DNA of 64,000 nt, taken from assembly GCA_031296405.1 (NCBI GenBank), contig JAVKKH010000002.1:165666-229665 (forward strand), given 5' to 3'. The notes under the pieces are model-generated. The model was not told where the DNA came from, ran no database searches, and was given only the letters and a program-made list of their open reading frames with translations. Of this stretch, positions 1 to 8,042 are shown in pieces (the stretch's first letter is position 1; each line of letters begins with the position of its first letter). The translations under genes were made by a program, and so were the position numbers. Source of the stretch: Candidatus Tepidifontimicrobium thermophilum. GTDB lineage: Bacteria > Sysuimicrobiota > Sysuimicrobiia > Sysuimicrobiales > Sysuimicrobiaceae.

Positions 1-14
1 AGCCAGGCCGCTGG

Positions 15-1043
15 ATGCGCGCGGAGATCCAGGAGCAGCCCGCGGTCCTGGAGCGGCTGTGGGACGACGTCCGACCGCTGGCGCGGCGGCTGGCGGCGCG
101 GTGGCGGCTGGATCCCCCCGGGCTTGTGGTCTTCGTGGCCCGCGGATCGTCCGACAACGCGGCCCTGTATGGACGGTACCTGTGGGAGGCGACCCTGGGC
201 GTGCCGGTCAGCCTCGCAGCCCCGTCCGTGGTCACGTTGTACAGGGGACGGTTGCGCCTGCGGGGCAGTTGGGTGGTCGGCCTGTCCCAGTCCGGCCGGT
301 CCCCCGACGTGGTGACGTTCCTCCGGCGCGGGCGTCAGGGCGGGGCGTTCACGGTGGCGGTGACGAACGACCCTGACTCCCCCCTCGCCCGGGAGAGCCA
401 CGAGGTTCTGCCCCTGTACGCGGGCCGCGAACGCAGCGTGGCCGCGACGAAGACGTACGTGGCGGAACTGTTCGTGCTCAGCGTGCTGGCAGCCGAAGCT
501 GCAAAAGACCGGCGGCTAGTGAGCGCGCACGAACGACTCCCCGGCCAGGTGGCCGCCGCGCTGAGGGTGGAGGACGCGGCGTCGGACCTCGCGCGGCGGT
601 GGGAGGGCGCGGCCGCGTGCGTGGTCACGGGGCGCGGGTACAACTACGCCACCGCTCGGGAGGCGGCCCTGAAGCTGAAGGAAGCCGCGTACCTGCCCGC
701 GGAGGCCCTGTCGTCCGCGGACTTCCTGCACGGCCCCGTGGCGCTGGTGGGGCCGGGGTTCCCGGTGCTGGTGGTCGCCTCACCGGGTCGGGCCCGGAGA
801 CACCTCCAGGACGTGGTGCGTATGCTGGGCCGGCGGGGAGCCCAGGTGGCGGTGGTGTCCTCCGACCCTGCGGTGTTGGGCTGCGTGCAGCACGGGCTGG
901 AGGTGCCGGCGGGGACCCCGGAGGAACTCACCCCCCACGTCTACGCGGTAGCGGTCCAGCTGTTCAGCTACCACCTCGGCGTGCGGCGGGGGACCGACCC
1001 GGACCGGCCTCGCGGATTGCGGAAGGTCACCCGGGTGCTGTAG
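15..1043 (+). CDS. SIS-domain sugar-phosphate isomerase/deaminase (GlmS isomerase-domain / NagB-II type)
   Basis: Two tandem SIS (sugar isomerase) domains without the N-terminal glutaminase domain of GlmS. The first carries ARGSSDNAA (about residues 42-50), the phosphate-binding SQSGRSPD (91-98) and SVAATKTY (141-148); the second has the LKLKEA stretch and SADFLHGP. This architecture belongs to the GlmS-like glucosamine-6-phosphate deaminase (NagB-II) / AgaS group, which acts on amino-sugar phosphates in the cytosol; the exact substrate cannot be read from sequence. The start is close to the window edge, and the true N-terminus could lie a few codons upstream, although MRAEIQEQP is a usual family beginning. 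The stop falls 30 bases before the convergent HAD gene. Confidence 0.85.
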   Translation: MRAEIQEQPAVLERLWDDVRPLARRLAARWRLDPPGLVVFVARGSSDNAALYGRYLWEATLGVPVSLAAPSVVTLYRGRLRLRGSWVVGLSQSGRSPDVVTFLRRGRQGGAFTVAVTNDPDSPLARESHEVLPLYAGRERSVAATKTYVAELFVLSVLAAEAAKDRRLVSAHERLPGQVAAALRVEDAASDLARRWEGAAACVVTGRGYNYATAREAALKLKEAAYLPAEALSSADFLHGPVALVGPGFPVLVVASPGRARRHLQDVVRMLGRRGAQVAVVSSDPAVLGCVQHGLEVPAGTPEELTPHVYAVAVQLFSYHLGVRRGTDPDRPRGLRKVTRVL

Positions 1044-1072
1044 GGCCGACGGCGGGACCGAGTCGGCCGCGG

Positions 1073-1774
1073 TCAGGGCAGGAGGGTCAGGAGTTCGGAC
1101 AGGGTGTCCACCGTGTGGTGGGGCCGCCCGGCCGCGTCGCCCGGGTGGTGCCGGCGCCGCACCCACACCGCGGTCATGCCCGCCGCGAGGGCCCCGGCCA
1201 CGTCCGCGTGCAGCAGGTCGCCCACCATCCAGCACCGATGGGGCTCTGCGCCCGCGCGTCGGGCGGCCTCCACGAACACCGCGGGGTCGGGCTTACTGCG
1301 GCCCAGCTCCTGGCTGGTCACCACCGGGTCCAGGAGTTCGCTCAGTCCCGTGGCGTCCAGTTTCCACTGCTGGAGGGCGGTCTCGCCGTTCGTGATGAGA
1401 CCCGTCTGGTAGCCGCGTCGGCGCAGCTCCAGCAGGACAGGCTTCGCGTCCGGGAAAGTCCGCACCTGGCCGTCCCGGAGGGCGGTGTAGCGCTGCAGGA
1501 AGGGGTCTACGGGCCCGCGGAAACCCAGGCGGCGCAGGGCCTCCTCCCACGTCCAGCGTCGCATGAGGGGAATGGTGACCCCGGGTTGGGCCGGGGTCAC
1601 ACGCTTCCACAGCTCCAGGGACGCTTCCAGGTAGGCACGGACCATCAGGTCCGCGGGCAGGAAGGGGTAGACCTCCTGCAGCTCCTCCGCCACCTGGCGG
1701 ACGCAGTCCGACATCAGTCCAGTCTCGTCCACCAGGGTGTCGTCCAGGTCGAAGAAGACGGCCTGTGGTCGCAC
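1073..1774 (-). CDS. HAD-superfamily hydrolase (subclass IA phosphatase)
   Basis: A complete 233-residue HAD phosphatase. Motif I DLDDTL lies at residues 9-14 (nucleophile D9, acid/base D11), motif II is T128 in ITNG, motif III is K161 in SKPDP, and motif IV is VGD (184-186) with D191. The helical cap between residues 20 and 100 marks subclass I with a YjjG / 2-haloacid-dehalogenase-like fold. Such enzymes hydrolyse small phosphate monoesters (phosphoglycolate, nucleotides or sugar phosphates); specificity cannot be assigned. The gene follows tRNA-Ser(GGA) on the same strand by 16 bases and may share its transcript. Confidence 0.88.
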   Translation of the reverse strand: MRPQAVFFDLDDTLVDETGLMSDCVRQVAEELQEVYPFLPADLMVRAYLEASLELWKRVTPAQPGVTIPLMRRWTWEEALRRLGFRGPVDPFLQRYTALRDGQVRTFPDAKPVLLELRRRGYQTGLITNGETALQQWKLDATGLSELLDPVVTSQELGRSKPDPAVFVEAARRAGAEPHRCWMVGDLLHADVAGALAAGMTAVWVRRRHHPGDAAGRPHHTVDTLSELLTLLP

Positions 1775-1790
1775 GGCGCCTCGAGTGTCG

Positions 1791-1886
1791 TGGCGGAGGG
1801 GGTGGGATTTGAACCCACGAGGCGGGTTTTAGCCCGCCTACGCGCTCTCCAGGCGCGCCGGATCAGCCGGACTCCCGCACCCCTCC
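1791..1886 (-). tRNA. tRNA-Ser(GGA)
   Basis: Read on the minus strand, this gives a 7-bp acceptor stem (GGAGGGG with CCCCTCC), discriminator G and an encoded CCA (1791-1793). The T arm has GGTTCAAATCC. The long variable arm GCGGGCTAAAACCCGC is typical of class II tRNAs, and the anticodon loop CTGGAGA reads GGA, hence serine UCC/UCU. The length is 96 nt. Confidence 0.95.
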
Positions 1887-1899
1887 GGCCGCAACCTTT

Positions 1900-1905
1900 A
1901 GGATA
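1900..1905 (-). promoter_or_regulatory. -10 box of tRNA-Ser(GGA)
   Basis: TATCCT on the minus strand ends 13 bases before the tRNA 5' end, a normal distance for a short tRNA leader. No convincing -35 was seen. Confidence 0.4.
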
Positions 1906-1921
1906 CCAGGGCCGGCCGCGG

Positions 1922-1951
1922 TTGAGCGCCTCGGCCGGGATGGCCTATCTT
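1922..1951 (+). promoter_or_regulatory. Sigma-70-type promoter, probably leaderless
   Basis: TTGAGC (1922-1927), an 18-base spacer and TATCTT (1946-1951). The expected transcription start coincides with the GTG at 1959, seven bases after the -10 box, and no Shine-Dalgarno sequence is available. This suggests that the TIGR01777-family gene is translated from a leaderless message. Confidence 0.5.
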
Positions 1952-1958
1952 GGCGGGG

Positions 1959-2858
1959 GTGCGGATTGCCATCACGGGGGCCACAGGACTGCTCGGGCGG
2001 TCGCTGGCGGAACGCCTGAGGGAGGCGGGCCACGCGGTCGTGCCCGTCAGCCGGAAACCGGGTCCCGGTGTTGTGCGGTGGGATCCGGCCCGCGGGCAGC
2101 TCGAGGCCGCAGCGCTGGAAGGCTGCGACGCCGTGGTGAACCTGGCCGGCGCCCGCATCGCGCCCGCCCGCTGGACCGAAGCGCACAAGCGCGAGCTGCG
2201 CACCAGCCGGGTGGACGCGACCCGGCTGGTGAGCGAGGCCCTCAGCGGGCTCGCGCAACCGCCCAGGGTGTTCCTTTCGGCCTCGGCCACGGGGTACTAC
2301 GGTCGCCGGCCTTTCGAGGAGGCGGTCGACGAAACCGCGCTGCCGGGGCGGGGCTTCCTCGCGTCGCTGTGCGTGGACTGGGAGGCGGCCACGGAGCCGG
2401 CACGGCGGGCGGGGATTCGCACCGTGCTGCTGCGCACGGGCCCTGTTCTGAGCGGCCGGGGGGGCTTCCTGGCACCTCTTCTGCCCGTGTTCCGTCTGGG
2501 CCTGGGCGGGCCGGTGGGCGACGGGCGTCAGGGCGTGAGCTGGATCGCCCTGGAGGACTGGCTGCGCGGGGTGGAGTTCGTCTTGAACACGCCGTCGGTG
2601 GAAGGCCCGGTCAACCTGACCGCGCCCGGCGCGGTGACGTTCGCGGAGTTCGCGCGCACCCTGGGACGGGTGCTCCGCCGGCCGGCGTTCTTGCGGGTGC
2701 CCGCCTTCGCGGTGCGCTGGGTCCTGGGGCGTGAGATGGCGGACGAGGTGTTGCTGTCCGGTCAGCGGGCGATCCCCCGGCGCCTGCTGGAGGCGGGATT
2801 CGAGTTCCGCTACCCGGAGCTGGAGCCGGCACTGCGGTCGGCCCTGGGGGAGAGGTAG
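1959..2858 (+). CDS. TIGR01777-family NAD(P)-binding epimerase (SDR39U1/YfcH type)
   Basis: An extended SDR-like Rossmann protein of 299 residues beginning MRIAITGATGLLG, the dinucleotide-binding glycine motif. Further family marks are NLAGARIAPARW, SASATGYYG (about residue 108), the WEAATEPA helix and a C-terminal DUF1731-like region (FLRVPAFAVRWVLG). The reaction is not established for this family; related proteins are often fused to an SRPBCC domain. Here the SRPBCC partner is encoded immediately downstream, starting at the base after this gene's stop, so the two probably act together. The GTG at 1959 was chosen over a TTG at 1950 because it gives the standard N-terminus and fits the leaderless promoter. 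Confidence 0.88.
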   Translation: MRIAITGATGLLGRSLAERLREAGHAVVPVSRKPGPGVVRWDPARGQLEAAALEGCDAVVNLAGARIAPARWTEAHKRELRTSRVDATRLVSEALSGLAQPPRVFLSASATGYYGRRPFEEAVDETALPGRGFLASLCVDWEAATEPARRAGIRTVLLRTGPVLSGRGGFLAPLLPVFRLGLGGPVGDGRQGVSWIALEDWLRGVEFVLNTPSVEGPVNLTAPGAVTFAEFARTLGRVLRRPAFLRVPAFAVRWVLGREMADEVLLSGQRAIPRRLLEAGFEFRYPELEPALRSALGER

Positions 2859-3319
2859 TTGAAGCTCCAACGGCTGGAGCGGGTGGTCCGGCTTCGGGCA
2901 TCTCTGGACGACGTCTGGGAATTCTTCGCGGACCCGCGGAACCTCCGCGAGATCACGCCACCGTGGCTGGACCTGCAAATCGTGTCACCTGTGCCTGATC
3001 GGATGTACCCTGGATTGCTCATCGAGTACCGGGTGCGACCGTTCCCAGGCCCTGCGTGGGTGTGGGTGACGGAGATCACCCACGTCCAGGAGGGGGTCCG
3101 GTTTGTGGACGAGCAGCGCATCGGGCCCTACCGCCTGTGGCACCACGAACACCACTTCCGTGCCTCAGGGCACGGAGTGGAGGTGCGGGACCTAGTGGTG
3201 TCTACCTGCTCCCCGGAGGCCGGGCCGGGCACGTGGCGGTCGGACGGGCCGTGCGCTCGCGGCTTCAGGCGATCTTCGACTACCGGGAGCGCGTGGTCTT
3301 GAAGCGGTTTGGACAATAG
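2859..3319 (+). pseudogene. SRPBCC/START-fold ligand-binding protein, frameshifted
   Basis: The first frame begins with TTG at 2859, directly after the TIGR01777 stop, and encodes an SRPBCC fold (RVVRLRASLDDVWEFFADP, then WVWVTEITHVQ). It loses homology after VEVRDLVV at base 3200. The expected continuation YLLPGG and the C-terminal helix RSRLQAIFDYRERV lie in the next frame, from 3203 to the stop at 3319. One missing base at about 3201 explains this. Joined, the product would be about 153 residues, the normal size of this partner domain. It is either a true loss-of-function change or an assembly/sequencing error; the intact C-terminal frame favours a recent event. Confidence 0.75.
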
Positions 3320-3392
3320 ACGGGGTGCGTGCGGGTGCCACGCGACCGGTCGCTGCCGCCCGTGGTCATTCCCGGGGTCTGCGCAATCCACC

Positions 3393-3854
3393 TTATCCCG
3401 ATTGATCAGCATCCTGGCGTTGCCGGTCCCGGAGATAGGCAAGGACGCGGTCTGCGTCACGCAGAGGGTTCACGCGGCGCCAGATCCGTTCCACCCGGCC
3501 GTAGCGGTTCACGAGGACGGTGTCCCGGCTGAGCACGCCCAAGAACCGCCGGACCCCGTAAGCCCGGGCGAGAGCCCCCTCGGGGTCCGGCAGCATCGTG
3601 AGGCCGGTGCGCTCCGCGAAAGCACACTGCGCCGGGGCTGGGTCCGGACTCACGCCCACCGGGGTGGCGCCGAGCCTCCGGAACTCTTCCTCCAGAGCCC
3701 TGTACCTGCGGGCCTGCAGGGAGCATCCGGGCGAGCCGGCCTTGGGGTAGAAGAACAGGACGAGCCAGCCACGGTGCGCGAGCTCTGCCAGGTCGAGCCG
3801 GCGGCCGAAAGCGTCCTGGACCACCGGCAGGTAGGCCCGTCCGCCCTCTTCCAC
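3393..3854 (-). CDS. Peroxiredoxin, BCP/PrxQ-like
   Basis: A thioredoxin-fold peroxiredoxin of 153 residues. The active-site segment FFYPKAGSPGCS matches the FYPKxxTPGCT signature, with the peroxidatic Cys at about residue 44 and Ser replacing the usual Thr. The family reduces hydrogen peroxide and organic hydroperoxides with thiol donors. The resolving Cys found five residues later in most PrxQ enzymes is absent (CSLQAR); another Cys occurs about 34 residues further on (PAQCAF), so the mechanism may be 1-Cys or atypical 2-Cys. It is last in the proB-proA-photolyase group, nine bases after the photolyase stop, which fits a damage-protection role. Confidence 0.83.
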   Translation of the reverse strand: MEEGGRAYLPVVQDAFGRRLDLAELAHRGWLVLFFYPKAGSPGCSLQARRYRALEEEFRRLGATPVGVSPDPAPAQCAFAERTGLTMLPDPEGALARAYGVRRFLGVLSRDTVLVNRYGRVERIWRRVNPLRDADRVLAYLRDRQRQDADQSG

Positions 3855-3863
3855 GACCCGATT

Positions 3864-5261
3864 CTACCGTGAGGGATCCCGGGCGCGCCTGTAGCGATCC
3901 ACAGCCCGGTCTCGGGAAGCGCGGAGATCCACGACCGGAGCGGGGTAATCCCGCCCCACCCGGCACCGACAGGCCACCTGGTCGTCTCTGGGCAGGGTCC
4001 ACGGAGCGTGGACGTATGGTGCCGGGACCCTTGATAACTCAGGCAACCAACGCCGGACGTAGCGGCCGTCCGGGTCGAAACGGTGGCCCTGGAGGACGGG
4101 GTTGAACACCCGGAAATACGGTGCCGCATCCGCACCCATCCCCGCCACCCACTGCCAGTTGCCGGTATTGGAGGCCGGATCGCCGTCCGCGAGCTGCCGG
4201 AAGAAGTACGCCTCGCCCCACCGCCAGTCCACCAGCAGGTTCTTCACCAGGAAGGAGGCGGCGACCATGCGGGCACGGTTGGGAATCCAGCCCGTCTCGT
4301 TGAGCTGCCGCATGGCAGCGTCGACCAGAGGGTAACCCGTGCGGCCCTCACACCAGGCCCGGAAGAGCCGCTCGTCGTTGTCCCACACGGGCTCGCGGGC
4401 TCCCGGGCGGAGGGGCCGGTTTCGGGCGTGCGGGGAGTGGAACAGCGCGTGAGCGAAGAACTCGCGCCACAGCAGTTCGTCGCGCCACCGCTGAGCTCCG
4501 CGGCGGGATTCCGGGTCCGGTGCCGCTTCAGCAGCCTCCCCCGCGGTACGGAGGACCACCCGGGGCGAGAGGACTCCGAAACGCAGGTAGGCGGAGAGCT
4601 GGGAAGTCCCCTCCACGTCCAGCCGGTCCCGGTCCCGGTGGTAGCGGAAGACGGCTCCGCCGACGAACCGACGCAGGCGTTGGCGGGCTTCCGCTTCGCC
4701 GTCCGAGTGGGCGACCGGGCTCTGCGGAAGGGGCTCCGAGGGGAGCCCGTGGGGCCGGAGGTGCACGGGCGCAGGCAGGAGCGGCCCGCTCAGAGGTTGC
4801 CCCAGCACCCGTCGGCGGTAGTGGGCGTAAACGGTGTACCCCCTTCCTGCTGCGGTCCGGACCGCGTCCGGCGGGAAGGCGGTGGGCCAGCCCACCAACT
4901 CCAGCTGGACGCTGCGCGCCACTTCAGCCTCCAGGCGCCGGGCCAGAGGCGACACGTCGGCATGCGCGTACACGACGCGGGCGCCCGAGGTCTGAACCAG
5001 GGCGCGCAGGACCTCGGAAGGCCGGCCTCTCCGGAGTACCAGGGAGCTACCGATTTCTCGGAGCGAGCGGTCCAGGGCTCGTAGGTAAGCCACCAGCAGT
5101 TCGGTGCGCCGGCGGCTCACCGACGTCAGGACCGGGTCCAGCACGAAGACGGGAACGACCGTGCCGGCCCGCAGGGCTGCCTGGAGAGCAGGGTTGTCGT
5201 GCAGGCGCAGGTCCCTGCGGACCCACCAGACGGCGACGGAATCGCGTCCTCGGACGCGCAC
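3864..5261 (-). CDS. phr: Deoxyribodipyrimidine photolyase (class I CPD type)
   Basis: A 465-residue photolyase that repairs UV-induced cyclobutane pyrimidine dimers using FAD and blue light. The N-terminal antenna domain starts WWVRRDLRLHDNPAL. The C-terminal FAD domain has GRTGYPLVDAAMRQL, GWIPNRARM, and NTGNWQWVAG followed by DAAPYFRVFNP, in which the electron-transfer tryptophans are retained. The CPD-type MHNR motif reads IPNR here. The GTG at 5261 gives a compact N-terminus; a TTG at 5273 is the alternative. The gene lies 30 bases downstream of proA on the same strand. Close cryptochrome-like relatives exist, but the complete FAD domain supports repair. Confidence 0.92.
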   Translation of the reverse strand: MRVRGRDSVAVWWVRRDLRLHDNPALQAALRAGTVVPVFVLDPVLTSVSRRRTELLVAYLRALDRSLREIGSSLVLRRGRPSEVLRALVQTSGARVVYAHADVSPLARRLEAEVARSVQLELVGWPTAFPPDAVRTAAGRGYTVYAHYRRRVLGQPLSGPLLPAPVHLRPHGLPSEPLPQSPVAHSDGEAEARQRLRRFVGGAVFRYHRDRDRLDVEGTSQLSAYLRFGVLSPRVVLRTAGEAAEAAPDPESRRGAQRWRDELLWREFFAHALFHSPHARNRPLRPGAREPVWDNDERLFRAWCEGRTGYPLVDAAMRQLNETGWIPNRARMVAASFLVKNLLVDWRWGEAYFFRQLADGDPASNTGNWQWVAGMGADAAPYFRVFNPVLQGHRFDPDGRYVRRWLPELSRVPAPYVHAPWTLPRDDQVACRCRVGRDYPAPVVDLRASRDRAVDRYRRARDPSR

Positions 5262-5290
5262 CGCAAGGTCCAACCGCCGGGGACCGTGCG

Positions 5291-6550
5291 TCAGGTACGC
5301 ACGTGCCCGTCTCCCAGGGCCACGAACTTCGTGGTGGTGAGCTCGCGGACGCCCATCGGCCCGTACGCGTGCAGCTTGCTGGTGCTGATGCCGATCTCCG
5401 CACCCAGTCCGAGCTGGAAGCCGTCGTTGAACCGCGTGCTGGCGTTCACGAGGACGAGCGAGGCGTCCACCTCCCGCAGGAAACGCAGCGCCCGGGCGTG
5501 GTCGCGGGTGACGATGGCCTCCGTGTGGTTGGAGCCGTAGCGGGCGATGTGGGCCAGCGCTTCGTCCATGGAGTCCACCACCTTCACCGCCAGGATCAGG
5601 TCCAGGTACTCGGCTTCCCAGTCCGCTTCCGTGGCCGGTCGGATCTGGGGCAGGTGCTCCAGGGTGCGGGCGCACCCGCGAAGTTCCACACCCGCCTCTG
5701 CCATGGCCCGCGCCAGCAGGGGGAGGAAGTCGGGCGCGACGGATTGGTGGACGAGCACCTTCTCCAGTGCGTTGCAGGTGGCCGGCCGCTGGGCCTTCGC
5801 GTTCACCGCGACGCGGACCGCCATCTGGAGGTCCGCGCTTTCGTCCACGTACAGGTGGTTGACGCCCCTCGCGTGCGCCAGGACGGGCATCCGCGCGTGC
5901 TCCTGGACGAAGCGGATGAGCTCCTCCCCGCCCCGCGGGATGAGGACGTCCAGGTAGCCCGCGAGGCGGCACATCTCCACCACCGCCTGGCGGTCCGTGT
6001 GGGGGACCAGTTGCACCGCGTCCTCCGGAAGGCCGGCTTCCTTCAGCGACCGACGGAACAGCGCCACCAGGGCCCGGTTGCTGCGCAGGGCCTCCTTGCC
6101 GCCCCGGAGGAGGATGGCGTTGCCGGCCTTCACCGCGAGGCTGCTGGCCTCCACGGTGGCGCCGGGCCGTGCCTCGTACACCATCCCGATGACGCCCAGG
6201 GGCACCCGCATCCGGCCCACGCGCAGTCCGTTGGGCCGGACGGACAGGGACTCGATCTCGCCCACCGGGTCTGGCATGTGGGCCACCTGCCGCAGGCCCT
6301 CCACCAGGTCGTCCCGGACCCTCTGGTCCAGCCGCAGCCGGTCCAGCTTCGCCCGGGACAGCCCCGCGGCGGCTGCCTCCTCCAGGTCCGCACGATTGGC
6401 CTCGGCCACCTCCGGCCAGGAGTCCACCAGCAACTGTGCCAGCCCCAGCAACGCGTCCCGTTTGGCCGCGGGAGGTGCCGACGCCATGGCCCGGGCTGCC
6501 TGCCGGGCGCGGACGGCCATCTCACGGATCTGGCTCGTGACGTCGATCAT
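5291..6550 (-). CDS. proA: Gamma-glutamyl phosphate reductase
   Basis: A 419-residue aldehyde-dehydrogenase-fold enzyme that reduces gamma-glutamyl phosphate with NADPH, the second step of proline synthesis. Recognisable blocks are [29 protein letters not shown] [10 protein letters not shown], the catalytic-cysteine segment [14 protein letters not shown], and [20 protein letters not shown] near the C-terminus. Length and motifs match the family. Its ATG overlaps the proB stop by four bases (ATGA), so the pair is translationally coupled. Confidence 0.97.
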   Translation of the reverse strand: MIDVTSQIREMAVRARQAARAMASAPPAAKRDALLGLAQLLVDSWPEVAEANRADLEEAAAAGLSRAKLDRLRLDQRVRDDLVEGLRQVAHMPDPVGEIESLSVRPNGLRVGRMRVPLGVIGMVYEARPGATVEASSLAVKAGNAILLRGGKEALRSNRALVALFRRSLKEAGLPEDAVQLVPHTDRQAVVEMCRLAGYLDVLIPRGGEELIRFVQEHARMPVLAHARGVNHLYVDESADLQMAVRVAVNAKAQRPATCNALEKVLVHQSVAPDFLPLLARAMAEAGVELRGCARTLEHLPQIRPATEADWEAEYLDLILAVKVVDSMDEALAHIARYGSNHTEAIVTRDHARALRFLREVDASLVLVNASTRFNDGFQLGLGAEIGISTSKLHAYGPMGVRELTTTKFVALGDGHVRT

Positions 6551-7731
6551 ACCGACCCCCGTACCGCGTGCTCTTCCGCCTCCAGCTCACTGGCCAGGGC
6601 GAAGTGGTCCCGGTGGATGACCTCGTCGGAGTGCTTGTACCCCAGACGCGATTCGATGTCGCGGGTGTGCAGGCCCTTGATGAGGTCGATCTCCGCCGCA
6701 CTGTAGTTCACCAGCCCCACGCCCACCAGGCGGCCGTCGGGGTCCAGGCACCGGACCGGGTCGCCTACCCCGAACTGTCCCCGGACCCCGCGGACGCCTG
6801 CCGGCAACAGGGAAGCTCCGCCCTTCCGCAGCGCCCGTGCGGCGCCGTGATCCAAGAGCAGCTCTCCCGCGGGCTTGGGGAGCTGGTACAGCCACAGCTT
6901 GCGGCCCGCGTACCGCCGGCTGCCACCCCAGAACAGCGTGCCGACGGGTTCGCCAGACAGCGCGGCGCGCAGGGCCCCCGCCCGACGGCCTGGCAGCAGC
7001 AGCAGCGGCATCCCCGCGGCCAGGGCCTTTTCCGCGGCCAGCAGCTTGCTGCGCATCCCGCCGCTGCCGACCTCGTTGGGAGCCTCTCCGGCGGACTCCA
7101 GCAGGGTCCGGTCGACCCGCTCCACCCACGGAATGGGGCGGGCCTGGGGGTGGGTACGGGGATCCCGGTCGAACAACGCCTCCACGTCCGACAGCAGCAC
7201 CAAAAGGTCCGCGCCCACCAGGGTGGCGATGAGGACGGACAGCCGGTCGTTGTCCCCGAACTGGACCTCCTCCACCACCACGGTGTCGTTCTCGTTCACC
7301 ACGGGCACCACGCCCCACCTGAGCAGCGTCTGCAGGGTGTGGCGGGCGTGGAGGAAGCGGGAGCGGTCCGCCAGGTCCGGGGCGGTGAGGAGCACCTGGG
7401 CCACCGACACCCCGTGGCGCCCGAACGCCTGCTCCCACGCGCGCACCAGCAGCGGCTGGCCCACCGCGGCGGCCGCCTGCTTGGCGGGGATGGTGGCGGG
7501 CCGTTCCACAAGCCCCAGGTGGGCGACTCCGGCGGCCACCGCTCCGGAGGAGACCACCACCACCTCCCGTCCCTCGGCCCTCAGCCCCGCCAGCTCGTCC
7601 GCCAGCCGGTCCAGCACGGGCTGGTCCAGGCCGTGCGGGCCGGCCAGCACCGCGCTGCCCACCTTGACCACCAGGCGTCGGTAGGTCTGCGGGTCCGCGA
7701 ATGAAGGCCGCTGCCGCGCCGCGTGCGTCAT
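6547..7731 (-). CDS. proB: Glutamate 5-kinase with C-terminal PUA domain
   Basis: A 394-residue kinase that phosphorylates glutamate in the first step of proline synthesis. The amino-acid-kinase domain begins [12 protein letters not shown] and contains [12 protein letters not shown], the substrate segment NENDTV and [15 protein letters not shown]; a PUA domain follows from about residue 280. Two in-frame ATGs exist at 7740 and 7731. The second was chosen because a TATCAT box ends seven bases before it, which would make the first ATG untranscribed. The proA gene overlaps its stop. Confidence 0.96.
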   Translation of the reverse strand: MTHAARQRPSFADPQTYRRLVVKVGSAVLAGPHGLDQPVLDRLADELAGLRAEGREVVVVSSGAVAAGVAHLGLVERPATIPAKQAAAAVGQPLLVRAWEQAFGRHGVSVAQVLLTAPDLADRSRFLHARHTLQTLLRWGVVPVVNENDTVVVEEVQFGDNDRLSVLIATLVGADLLVLLSDVEALFDRDPRTHPQARPIPWVERVDRTLLESAGEAPNEVGSGGMRSKLLAAEKALAAGMPLLLLPGRRAGALRAALSGEPVGTLFWGGSRRYAGRKLWLYQLPKPAGELLLDHGAARALRKGGASLLPAGVRGVRGQFGVGDPVRCLDPDGRLVGVGLVNYSAAEIDLIKGLHTRDIESRLGYKHSDEVIHRDHFALASELEAEEHAVRGSV

Positions 7732-7738
7732 ACTTAGC

Positions 7739-7744
7739 ATGATA
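7739..7744 (-). promoter_or_regulatory. -10 box for leaderless proBA transcript
   Basis: TATCAT on the minus strand is followed by exactly seven bases and then the ATG at 7731. It overlaps the alternative upstream ATG at 7740. There is no Shine-Dalgarno sequence and no clear -35. Confidence 0.4.
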
Positions 7745-7830
7745 CGGCGGTGGCGGGCCTCCGGACGACCGAGGAGCGCTCCGCAGAACCGTCGAAGCCC
7801 GGGTGGGAGTCCGGTCTGAGGAGGTCACCC

Positions 7831-8031
7831 ATGGCAAGGGAACCGGTGTTCGCAGACCCCGACGAGGAGCGTCGGTACCTCGAGCAGGTCAAGCAGGAGC
7901 TCGACGCGGCTCGGACCAAGGAGGAGGTGGTGGAGGTGTGGCGCCGCCACTACCTGAAGATCGGCCACCGCAAGCTGGGACGGCTGCTGCTGGGGCGTCC
8001 GGTGGCGGAGCTCTTGCGGTCCAGGGAGTAG
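7831..8031 (+). CDS. Conserved small charged helical protein preceding DNA ligase
   Basis: A 66-residue soluble protein of no family I recognise. It is rich in Glu, Arg and Lys and predicted largely helical (DEERRYLEQVKQELDAARTK, then VVEVWRRHYLKIGHRKLG). The ATG at 7831 has an excellent ribosome site (GAGGAGGT, 7818-7825 region), so upstream in-frame codons are rejected. It sits 11 bases before the ATP-dependent DNA ligase on the same strand, almost certainly in one operon. A DNA-binding or ligase-accessory role is only inferred from position and basic charge. Confidence 0.7.
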   Translation: MAREPVFADPDEERRYLEQVKQELDAARTKEEVVEVWRRHYLKIGHRKLGRLLLGRPVAELLRSRE

Positions 8032-8042
8032 GAGCCAGTCCG

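Noticed and set aside
599..2734. A 711-codon open frame spanning three genes on the plus strand
   Set aside because: It crosses the SIS gene, the antisense of the HAD gene and a tRNA; the sequence is low-complexity Gly/Arg/Pro.
5262..5972. Longer N-terminus for photolyase
   Set aside because: The extension lies inside proA in another frame and has no photolyase similarity.
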